A stretch of DNA of 8,583 nt from Methyloceanibacter sp. (GTDB lineage Bacteria > Pseudomonadota > Alphaproteobacteria > Rhizobiales > Methyloligellaceae). The DNA lies in assembly GCA_016649675.1 (NCBI GenBank), contig JAENXG010000095.1, positions 1 to 8,583 of the forward strand. The letters run 5' to 3'. Positions 1 to 5,331 of this stretch are shown here, piece by piece. The position numbers and the translations under genes were made by a program. Positions within the stretch are counted from its first letter, which is position 1; the number at the start of each line of letters is the position of its first letter. The notes under the pieces are model-generated. The model saw nothing but the letters and a program-made list of their open reading frames with translations, did no database searches and was not told the DNA's origin.

Positions 1-320
1 CCGGAATCGCTCCGGGCATGGACCTCGAGGTTGAGGCTGACCTCGTAAGCCTCCTCGGCGCGGGGCGCAGCGTTGACATTGACGCTGACCTTAAGCTGCG
101 GGTTCTGGCCGGGCCCTTGCAGCGATTGCGGGGCTTGAGGGCTCTCGAACGACAAGTCCTTGATGTACTGGGCGAGCACTGCGAGCTCGGCCTGTGTCCC
201 GGCCCTCGCCCCGATAGGACTGGGCTCCAACGCCGTGAGCGGCGGCTGGGCGGGCGCCTTTGCCGGTCCGTCCCCATTGGTCTTCGGGGACGGGTCGTCC
301 TTGGTCTTTTTCCTCGCCAT
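1..320 (-). CDS. secB: Protein-export chaperone SecB, N-terminal part (cut by window edge)
   Basis: SecB is a cytosolic tetrameric chaperone that keeps preproteins unfolded and hands them to SecA for export. Only 106 codons are inside the window; the C-terminal part lies to the left. The conserved first strand is plain at residues 51-64 (QYIKDLSFESPQAP), followed by QLKVSVNVNA (75-84) and AYEVSLNLEVHA (91-102), as in the SecB fold. The start is the ATG at 320; a GAGGAA Shine-Dalgarno lies about five bases upstream and no other in-frame ATG precedes the core. The odd part is the first 45-50 residues: a lysine-, proline- and alanine-rich, probably disordered extension, whereas E. coli SecB has only about 15 residues before the same motif. 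Family assignment is firm; a role for the extension is unknown. Confidence 0.95.
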   Translation of the reverse strand, partial: MARKKTKDDPSPKTNGDGPAKAPAQPPLTALEPSPIGARAGTQAELAVLAQYIKDLSFESPQAPQSLQGPGQNPQLKVSVNVNAAPRAEEAYEVSLNLEVHARSDS

Positions 321-457
321 GGCGGTTCCTCGGAGCTTTTCCTCGGCGCTGGCTAGCACGGGAGGTGGGCGGCCGCAATTCACCGGCACGATGTCACCTG
401 CATCGGCGGCCGTGCCGCTTGTGCGGCGGAACCCTTCGCTTGCGCTCCCCTCAAGGG
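321..457 (-). other. secB leader / spacer with two mutually exclusive hairpins
   Basis: This is the 137-base gap between the stop of the small membrane ORF and the secB start, read on the minus strand. A perfect 7-base inverted repeat pairs 384-390 with 411-417 (CGGCACG/CGTGCCG, 20-base spacer). A second hairpin pairs 414-418 with 423-427 (GCCGC/GCGGC, 4-base loop). They share bases 414-417, so an RNA could form one or the other. No run of U follows, so neither is a classical terminator. In such GC-rich DNA short dyads arise by chance, and a regulatory role is only a possibility. Confidence 0.25.
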
Positions 458-574
458 CTAGCGCGTAAGGATGTAGAGACGAAGCCAATGGGCAAAGACG
501 TCCGGCGCGTACAGATACGTTGCGACAAGCGCGATAAAGATCATCACCGCCAAGCCGACCAAGAAATCCGTCAT
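458..574 (-). CDS. Probable 38-residue single-span membrane protein (unrecognised)
   Basis: I do not recognise this product. Reading from the ATG at 574 gives 38 residues: a short polar start (MTDF), an uninterrupted hydrophobic stretch at about residues 4-23 (LVGLAVMIFIALVATYLY) that looks like one transmembrane helix, then an amphipathic tail with His, Trp and two Arg ending LYILTR. An in-frame ATG at 592 would add six residues (MRGYEA). Neither start has an ideal ribosome site; GAGG sits two bases before the 574 ATG and GGGG a little further up. About three quarters of codons end in G or C, compatible with a real gene here. It lies 137 bases upstream of secB on the same strand and could share its transcript. 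Chance occurrence cannot be excluded for so short a frame. Confidence 0.5.
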   Translation of the reverse strand: MTDFLVGLAVMIFIALVATYLYAPDVFAHWLRLYILTR

Positions 575-668
575 GGCCTCGTATCCCCGCATCTCAAAGA
601 GGCAGAGGCCAATTTACACCGAATTGCGGGACGCCGCCTCTGGACCCTGGTCATTTGCCCTGGTGCGC

Positions 669-714
669 TTGTCGCAGCCCCGGAAGCCCCCCAACCCCGG
701 GGCGCGTGCGGCAA
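669..714. repeat. Long bulged inverted repeat
   Basis: An inner stem pairs 677-683 (GCCCCGG) with 697-703 (CCGGGGC) across a 13-base loop. An outer stem pairs 669-676 (TTGTCGCA) with 707-714 (TGCGGCAA), with one G-T pair, leaving a three-base bulge at 704-706. Together these make about 15 base pairs. No T-run follows on either strand, so a rho-independent terminator is unlikely. It could be an RNA structure in a leader or small RNA, or a protein-binding site. Confidence 0.4.
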
Positions 715-793
715 CAGCGAATTAAGTGCAAAGGCGTTTAGGCTTGGCTTCGCCTGCTTGAATGCCTTAAGTTGTGCTCGTGTGACGCGGGCA

Positions 794-812
794 GGGCGGG
801 AAATTCCTGCCC
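794..812. promoter_or_regulatory. Operator-like 19-base near-palindrome upstream of timA
   Basis: GGGCGGGAAATTCCTGCCC reads almost the same on both strands: nine positions pair around the central A at 803, with only the 798/808 pair imperfect (G opposite T). The alternative 8-base-pair hairpin (788-795 with 806-813) uses the same bases. Its centre is about 100 bases before the timA start, a plausible distance for a transcription factor site. No factor is suggested by the sequence, so this is a shape-based call only. Confidence 0.25.
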
Positions 813-905
813 GAGCTGGCAAATCTCTAGGCGTGCACCAATATCCCACCCTAGAGCGTTCCGCATGATCGCGGGCTCATCCCTGAACGCGGGTGACGGC
901 AAAGC

Positions 906-1637
906 ATGAGTGAAGCTTTCGACATCTACACATTGCTGTTCCTCGTGCTGGCGGTTGTCATCTTCATCCGGCTGCGCAACGTGCTTGGGCGGCGCACGGG
1001 GAACGAGCGTCCCCCCTTCGATCCCTACACCACGCAAGATGCCAAGCGGGCCGGGGCGCCAGAGGCCAATGAGCCCGTCGTGGCGCTGCCGCGCGGCCGC
1101 TCCGCCCGCGCTCCGGTCGAGGCCTCCGGCCCCTCCTCGGAGGACCTCGAGGCGCGCCTTGGGCGTCACGCGACCAAGGACAGCCCGCTCGGGCAATCGC
1201 TCACGGCTCTGATGCGCGCCGATCCCGGCTTCGATCCAGGCCACTTCCTCGACGGCGCCAAGTCGGCCTACGAGATGATCGTCATGGCGTTTGCCGAGGG
1301 CGACGACGCCATGCTGAACCAGCTTCTCGGCACTGATGTCTATGAAGGCTTCCAGCGCGCCATACGCGAACGCGACGCGCGCGGCGAGAAGGTCGAGTCG
1401 AACCTGGTGGGCATCGACAAGGCCGATATCATCGAGACCGAGATCAAGAATCGCACCGCCTATGTGACGGTGAAATTCGTGAGCGAGCTGATCACGGTGA
1501 CGCGCGACGCCGATGGCGGGGTCGTCGAAGGCGATCCCAAGAAGGTGCGCGAGGTCACCGACATCTGGACCTTCGCCCGCGACGTCGCCGCCAAGAACCC
1601 GAACTGGAAGCTCGTCGCCACCGAAGCCGCCAATTAG
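906..1637 (+). CDS. timA: Tim44-like domain protein TimA
   Basis: This 243-residue protein has one N-terminal hydrophobic helix (about residues 8-23, YTLLFLVLAVVIFIRL), so it is probably an inner-membrane protein anchored at its N terminus. A linker rich in Pro, Ala and Arg follows to about residue 95. The C-terminal Tim44-like domain (about 96-240) contains the segments ADPGFDPGHFLDGAKSAYE, NRTAYVTVKFVSELITV and DIWTFARD, characteristic of alphaproteobacterial Tim44/TimA proteins. In mitochondria Tim44 links Hsp70 to the TIM23 import channel; the bacterial role is less clear, with envelope functions proposed. The ATG at 906 is preceded by a modest GGTGACGG site. It begins the timA-mltA-Smr run, and its stop lies 15 bases before the mltA ATG. 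Confidence 0.9.
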   Translation: MSEAFDIYTLLFLVLAVVIFIRLRNVLGRRTGNERPPFDPYTTQDAKRAGAPEANEPVVALPRGRSARAPVEASGPSSEDLEARLGRHATKDSPLGQSLTALMRADPGFDPGHFLDGAKSAYEMIVMAFAEGDDAMLNQLLGTDVYEGFQRAIRERDARGEKVESNLVGIDKADIIETEIKNRTAYVTVKFVSELITVTRDADGGVVEGDPKKVREVTDIWTFARDVAAKNPNWKLVATEAAN

Positions 1638-1652
1638 CGTGGTGTGCGGGCT

Positions 1653-2720
1653 ATGGGTGACGCACCCATAGGCTATCAGTCAATTGACTTCTCATCGCTG
1701 TCGGCTTGGACGCGGGATGACGATCACGCCGCGGCGTTTCGCGCGTTTCTCAACTCATGCCGCAAACACGCGGTCGCCAACACCGTGACGGGCGCGCCGC
1801 CTTGCGCCGAGGCGCTCGCGATGGGCTCCGATCTTGACGCTGGCGCAGCGCGCAACTTTTTCGAATCTCATTTCACGCTCTACTGCCTCAACAAATCATC
1901 GACCCAACCGAGTTTCGTTACAGGATACTACGAGCCCGAACTGCGCGGCGCGCGCACGTGGGGCGGGCGTTTCAGGATACCTGTCTACGGCTTGCCCAAT
2001 GACCTTGCGTCGGTCGTTCCGGACCTTTACCGCGCCTCGTACAACGACCGCGTTACTGGGATGCGGATGAACGTCGATGAGCTTGTGCCCTATTTCACCC
2101 GCGAGGAGATCGAAGCAGGGGCGCTTGCGGGAAGAGGTCTCGAACTCCTCTATGTCGAGGACATGGTCGAGCTGTTCTACATCCAGGTGCAAGGCTCTGG
2201 GCTCGTGCATCTCGAGGATGGCTCACGCGTTCGCCTGACTTATGCGGGAAAGAACGGTCATCCCTACACCTCGATCGGCAAGCTCCTGATCGAGCGCGGG
2301 GAGGTTGCCGCCGAGGCCATGAGCATGGACGCGGTGAAGGCTTGGCTCCACGCTGACCGGAGGCGTGGCCGCGCTCTGATGGCGGAGAACAAGTCCTATG
2401 TCTTTTTCCGCGAACTCGATGCGGAAGAAGGGCGCGACGGCCCGCTCGGTGCCGAGGGCGTCCCGCTTACGCCAGAGCGTAGCCTTGCTGTCGATCCAAG
2501 CGTCATCCCCCTCGGGTCTCCAATACTTGTGGTCGCGGACAATCTGTCCAACAGCGGAGACCAACACTTCGTGAGGCTGATGATTGCCCAGGATGTCGGC
2601 TCAGCGATCAAAGGGGTTGGACGTGGCGACATCTTCTGGGGAACGGGCGAGGCGGCCGGAGCGATCGCCGGCCGGACGCGTCACTTGGCCTGGTTTTTTC
2701 TCTTGCTTCCCAACCGTTAA
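1653..2720 (+). CDS. mltA: Membrane-bound lytic murein transglycosylase A family (MltA)
   Basis: MltA enzymes cleave the MurNAc-GlcNAc bond of peptidoglycan, forming 1,6-anhydro-muropeptides. Counting from the ATG at 1653 the protein has 355 residues. The MltA domain shows TGYYEPEL (about 90-97) and FYIQVQGSG (175-183). The C-terminal 3D domain shows VDPSVIPLGSP (280-290), AQDVGSAIKG (312-321) and GDIFWGTG (325-332). The conserved aspartates of these motifs (281, 314, 326) are present and should include the catalytic one. A GTG at 1644 in the same frame would add three residues; I prefer the ATG, although no clear Shine-Dalgarno supports either. The frame closes upstream at the timA stop (1635-1637), so no signal peptide or lipobox can be added, although the reaction takes place in the periplasm. 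Confidence 0.93.
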   Translation: MGDAPIGYQSIDFSSLSAWTRDDDHAAAFRAFLNSCRKHAVANTVTGAPPCAEALAMGSDLDAGAARNFFESHFTLYCLNKSSTQPSFVTGYYEPELRGARTWGGRFRIPVYGLPNDLASVVPDLYRASYNDRVTGMRMNVDELVPYFTREEIEAGALAGRGLELLYVEDMVELFYIQVQGSGLVHLEDGSRVRLTYAGKNGHPYTSIGKLLIERGEVAAEAMSMDAVKAWLHADRRRGRALMAENKSYVFFRELDAEEGRDGPLGAEGVPLTPERSLAVDPSVIPLGSPILVVADNLSNSGDQHFVRLMIAQDVGSAIKGVGRGDIFWGTGEAAGAIAGRTRHLAWFFLLLPNR

Positions 2721-2746
2721 GGCGCGGTGGGTTAGGGTGATGTCCC

Positions 2747-3310
2747 ATGGGCAAGCGCGGACAGACCCCCGACAGTGACGCCGAGCTTTGGGCCCGCGTC
2801 GCCAAGAGCGCGCGGCCGCTCGGAAAGCGGACCGCTGCCGTCACGCCCGAGGTCGCTAAGCGACCGTCACGTCAGCCGGTGACGGAAGTCGAGACGCCGC
2901 GTCTGCCTGCGCCAAAAGCGCCGCCGAAGCCGGCTCCTGTCGCTCGCGGGGCAGTGCTCGACCGGCAAACCGCGCGCCAGCTTGAGCGCGGGCGCCTGGC
3001 CGTTGAGGCCCGGCTCGACCTCCATGGCATGCGGCAGCGCGATGCGCACGCGGCACTGCGGGGGTTCTTGAAGGCGGCGCACGGCAAAGGCTTCCGCCAT
3101 GTGCTGGTGATTACCGGCAAGGGCACCGACCCGGAGACGCGGCGGAGCTTCTATGAGGAGGACGAGCGCGGCGTGCTCAGGCAGGCCGTGCCGCACTGGC
3201 TTGCCGCGCCCGATCTTGCGTCGCTGGTGGTGAGCTATTCCGCTGCCCCCCGCCGCCTCGGCGGCGAAGGTGCGCTCTATGTGCGGCTTCGGAAGCTTCC
3301 TCCGAAATAA
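2747..3310 (+). CDS. Smr/MutS2-type domain protein
   Basis: The protein has 187 residues. Residues 1-70 are a charged, proline-rich, probably flexible region. Residues about 88-184 form a C-terminal Smr domain with its three signatures: LDLHGM (90-95), VITGKG (121-126) and GGEGALYVRLRK (172-183). Smr domains occur at the end of MutS2 and as stand-alone proteins; several bind or nick DNA or cut RNA, but the stand-alone alphaproteobacterial form has no firmly known role. The ATG at 2747 follows a GGGTGA site about eight bases upstream. It begins 26 bases after the mltA stop and is probably the last gene of the timA-mltA transcript, facing hslU tail to tail. Confidence 0.93.
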   Translation: MGKRGQTPDSDAELWARVAKSARPLGKRTAAVTPEVAKRPSRQPVTEVETPRLPAPKAPPKPAPVARGAVLDRQTARQLERGRLAVEARLDLHGMRQRDAHAALRGFLKAAHGKGFRHVLVITGKGTDPETRRSFYEEDERGVLRQAVPHWLAAPDLASLVVSYSAAPRRLGGEGALYVRLRKLPPK

Positions 3311-3332
3311 CCCAAATTGAAGCGCTAATGGC

Positions 3333-3363
3333 ATGGATCGCCGGGTCAAGCCCGGCGATGACG
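3333..3363. repeat. Intergenic hairpin repeat of the 'RVKPGDD' type; likely shared terminator
   Basis: A perfect 9-base inverted repeat pairs 3337-3345 (ATCGCCGGG) with 3351-3359 (CCCGGCGAT) around a 5-base loop (TCAAG). Motifs of this type are scattered between genes in many alphaproteobacterial genomes, and their translations cause the familiar false peptides 'MDRRVKPGDD' on one strand and 'SSPGLTRRSM' on the other, both visible here. It sits in the 70-base gap between the convergent Smr and hslU genes, where a bidirectional terminator would be expected. No long T-run follows on either strand. Confidence 0.7.
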
Positions 3364-3380
3364 TAGGAGAGGCAGCAGTC

Positions 3381-4685
3381 CTACAGAATAAATTTCGACA
3401 GGTCGGCGTTCTTGGCGAGTTCGCCGATATGCTCCTCGACATAGGCCGCGTCGATTACGACCTTCTCGCCGGCTCTGTCGGCAGCGTCGAAGGAGATGTT
3501 GTCGAGGATGCGCTCCATCACCGTGGTCAGGCGGCGCGCGCCGATATTCTCGACATTGCTGTTCACCTCGACCGCCATGTCGGCAATGGCGTCGATGGCG
3601 TCGGCGGTGAATTCGAGGTCGACCCCTTCGGTCTTCATCAGCGCGATATATTGCTTTATCAGGCAGGCCTTCGGCTCGGTGAGGATGCGGCGAAGATCCT
3701 CGCGGGTCAGCGGGCGAAGCTCCACGCGAATGGGCAGCCGCCCCTGCAGCTCGGGCAGGAGGTCGGAGGGCTTGGCGATATGGAAGGCACCCGAGGCGAT
3801 GAAGAGAATATGGTCGGTCTTCACCGGCCCGTATTTGGTGCCGACGGTCGTGCCCTCGATGAGCGGCAACAAATCGCGCTGAACGCCTTCGCGGCTCACA
3901 TCGGCGCCGATGCGCTCGGAGCGCGCGCAGATCTTGTCGATCTCGTCGAGAAAGACGATGCCGTCGTTCTCGACGTTCCTGATCGCCTCCTGCACGATCG
4001 TGTCGTTGTCGATGAGCTTGTCGGATTCCTCGCCAAGCAGAATCTCGAAGCTGTCGCGCACGGTGACGCGACGCGGCTTGGTGCGTTGTCCCAGCGCCTT
4101 GCCGAGAACGTCGGAGAGATTGATCATGCCGACCTGGCTCCCGGGCATGCCGGGGATCTCGAAGGAGGGCATGGTCGGGCTGTCGGCGACCTGGATCTCG
4201 ATCTCCTTGTCGTCGAGCTCTCCGGCGCGCAAGCGCTTGCGGAAGGCCTCGCGCGTGGTGAGCGCAGCACCGGCGCCGACCAGGGCATCGACCACCCGCT
4301 CCTCGGCGTTGAGTTGGGCCTTGGCGGCCACCTCTTTGCGCTTCCCGTCGCGCACGAGACCAATGCCCGCCTCGAGCAGGTCGCGGATGATCTGGTCGAC
4401 GTCGCGGCCGACATAGCCGACCTCGGTGAACTTGGTGGCCTCGACCTTGATGAAGGGCGCGCCCGCCAGCTTGGCGAGGCGGCGCGAGATCTCCGTCTTG
4501 CCGACGCCGGTCGGGCCGATCATGAGGATGTTCTTGGGCAGGACCTCCTCGCGCATCTCGCCCTCGAGCTGCTGCCGGCGCCAGCGATTGCGCAAGGCAA
4601 TGGCGACGGCGCGCTTGGCGTCGCGCTGGCCGATGATGTGGCGGTCGAGCTCGGAAACGATCTCGCGGGGGGAAAAGCTGGTCAT
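3381..4685 (-). CDS. hslU: ATP-dependent protease ATPase subunit HslU
   Basis: HslU (ClpY) is a cytosolic hexameric AAA+ unfoldase that feeds proteins into the HslV peptidase. The 434-residue length is normal. Visible elements in order: Walker A GPTGVGKT (57-64), pore loop GYVG (90-93), intermediate domain about 105-235, Walker B IVFLDEID (243-250), sensor 1 region IASGAF (297-302), GRLPIRVEL with the likely arginine finger (315-323), sensor 2 GARR (382-385), and a hydrophobic C terminus LSKFIL that in this family docks between HslV subunits. No key residue is missing. The ATG at 4685 is preceded closely by AGGAG. It starts 12 bases after the hslV stop, so the pair is almost certainly cotranscribed. 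A long frame on the opposite strand is a shadow. Confidence 0.98.
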   Translation of the reverse strand: MTSFSPREIVSELDRHIIGQRDAKRAVAIALRNRWRRQQLEGEMREEVLPKNILMIGPTGVGKTEISRRLAKLAGAPFIKVEATKFTEVGYVGRDVDQIIRDLLEAGIGLVRDGKRKEVAAKAQLNAEERVVDALVGAGAALTTREAFRKRLRAGELDDKEIEIQVADSPTMPSFEIPGMPGSQVGMINLSDVLGKALGQRTKPRRVTVRDSFEILLGEESDKLIDNDTIVQEAIRNVENDGIVFLDEIDKICARSERIGADVSREGVQRDLLPLIEGTTVGTKYGPVKTDHILFIASGAFHIAKPSDLLPELQGRLPIRVELRPLTREDLRRILTEPKACLIKQYIALMKTEGVDLEFTADAIDAIADMAVEVNSNVENIGARRLTTVMERILDNISFDAADRAGEKVVIDAAYVEEHIGELAKNADLSKFIL

Positions 4686-4697
4686 GACTCCTACTTG

Positions 4698-5261
4698 TTA
4701 CTTTGACGCATCGAGGCTTTCGACGACCACCTCGTTATTGGTGTAGACGCAAATCGTCGCGGCGATGGCCATCGCTTTCCGCGCGATCTCCTCGGCGCTG
4801 AGCGAACTGTCGAGAAGCGCGCGGGCGGCGGCCAGCGCATAGCTTCCGCCTGAGCCAATTCCCATTACCGCATCGTCGGGCTCGAGCACGTCACCCGTGC
4901 CGGTGAGCACCAGGCTCTCGTCGGTGTCGGCCACGATCATCATGGCCTCCAGCCGGCGGAGATAGCGGTCGGTGCGCCAGTCCTTGGCCAGCTCGACGCA
5001 AGCCCGCTTGAGCTGATCGGGAAAGCGCTCGAGCTTGGTCTCAAGCCGCTCGAACAGGGTAAAGGCGTCGGCCGTGGAGCCGGCAAAGCCCGCGATCACG
5101 TTACCTGAGCCGACGCGGCGCACTTTCCGCGCCGTGCCCTTGATGATGGTCTGGCCGAGCGTGACCTGGCCGTCGCCGGCAATCACGACCTTGCCGCCCT
5201 TGCGGACGGTCAGAATCGTGGTGCCATGCCAGGTGTCGGGAGAAGGCTGGGAAGGACCCAT
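4698..5261 (-). CDS. hslV: ATP-dependent protease peptidase subunit HslV
   Basis: HslV (ClpQ) is a threonine peptidase related to proteasome beta subunits; two hexameric rings are capped by HslU. From the ATG at 5261 it has 187 residues. A short propeptide ends at WHG (11-13), and cleavage there would expose the catalytic Thr14 (TTILTVRKGG). VVIAGDGQVTLGQT, AGFAGSTADAFTLFE, ELAKDWRTDR, IGSGGSYALAAARAL and ICVYTNNEVVVE follow as expected. The open frame continues upstream, with ATGs at 5294 and 5420. I chose 5261 because the propeptide then has the family's usual length and because a probable heat-shock promoter covers 5294. The ATG at 5261 has no Shine-Dalgarno, while 5294 has GGGGAA about nine bases upstream, so a 198-residue form from another transcript remains possible. 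Confidence 0.96.
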   Translation of the reverse strand: MGPSQPSPDTWHGTTILTVRKGGKVVIAGDGQVTLGQTIIKGTARKVRRVGSGNVIAGFAGSTADAFTLFERLETKLERFPDQLKRACVELAKDWRTDRYLRRLEAMMIVADTDESLVLTGTGDVLEPDDAVMGIGSGGSYALAAARALLDSSLSAEEIARKAMAIAATICVYTNNEVVVESLDASK

Positions 5262-5272
5262 GGTGCAACGCG

Positions 5273-5301
5273 ATATCGGGGCGGGACCACCCATAGTCAA
5301 G
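5273..5301 (-). promoter_or_regulatory. Candidate RpoH (sigma-32) heat-shock promoter for hslVU
   Basis: On the minus strand CTTGAC (5301-5296) is followed by CCGATAT (5279-5273), with exactly 18 bases between CTTG and the second box. The described alphaproteobacterial heat-shock consensus is CTTG-N18-CYTATNT; only the third base of the second box differs. hslVU is a classical heat-shock operon in other bacteria. Transcription would be expected to begin around 5264-5267, three to six bases before the hslV ATG at 5261, giving an almost leaderless message. That fits the missing Shine-Dalgarno there. The match is by eye and the start site is inferred. Confidence 0.5.
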
Positions 5302-5331
5302 CTTTCCCCGGCGATAGCCGGCCTTGCGGGC

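Larger units (their letters stand above)
593..905. other. 313-base intergenic region between divergent genes, rich in dyads
   Basis: No convincing gene is visible here. The region should hold promoters for the timA operon (plus) and for the small ORF/secB side (minus), but I find no strong -35/-10 pair on either strand. It contains several inverted repeats: 669-714 (bulged stem), 731-735/764-768 (AAGGC/GCCTT) enclosing 740-743/752-755 (AGGC/GCCT), 788-795/806-813 (CGGGCAGG/CCTGCCCG), and 825-831/850-856 (CTCTAGG/CCTAGAG). From memory, many Hyphomicrobiales have an fxsA gene near secB; no FxsA-like coding frame is present in this gap. Confidence 0.5.

Noticed and set aside
571..849. Minus-strand frame of 92 codons
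   Set aside because: It covers the inverted repeats of the intergenic gap, has no recognisable domain or clear ribosome site, and has an arginine/alanine-rich composition typical of chance frames in GC-rich DNA.
260..868. Plus-strand frame of 202 codons
   Set aside because: Its first part is antisense to secB and the rest runs antisense to the small membrane ORF and through the dyad-rich gap. The protein resembles no family and has no consistent composition.
850..905. Possible dispersed repeat (CTAGAGCGTTCCGCATGATC) before timA
   Set aside because: It faintly recalls TAGAGC-type intergenic repeats of rhizobia, but I cannot confirm a match without a genome-wide search and only one copy is in the window.
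2856..3442. Minus-strand frames across the Smr gene
   Set aside because: Antisense to a complete Smr domain protein; one includes the false SSPGLTRRSM peptide from the intergenic repeat.
3333..4706. Plus-strand frame of 457 codons across hslU
   Set aside because: It is fully antisense to hslU, whose every motif is intact, and its start comes from the RVKPGDD-type repeat. Its leucine/aspartate/glycine-rich composition is that of a mirrored GC-rich gene.
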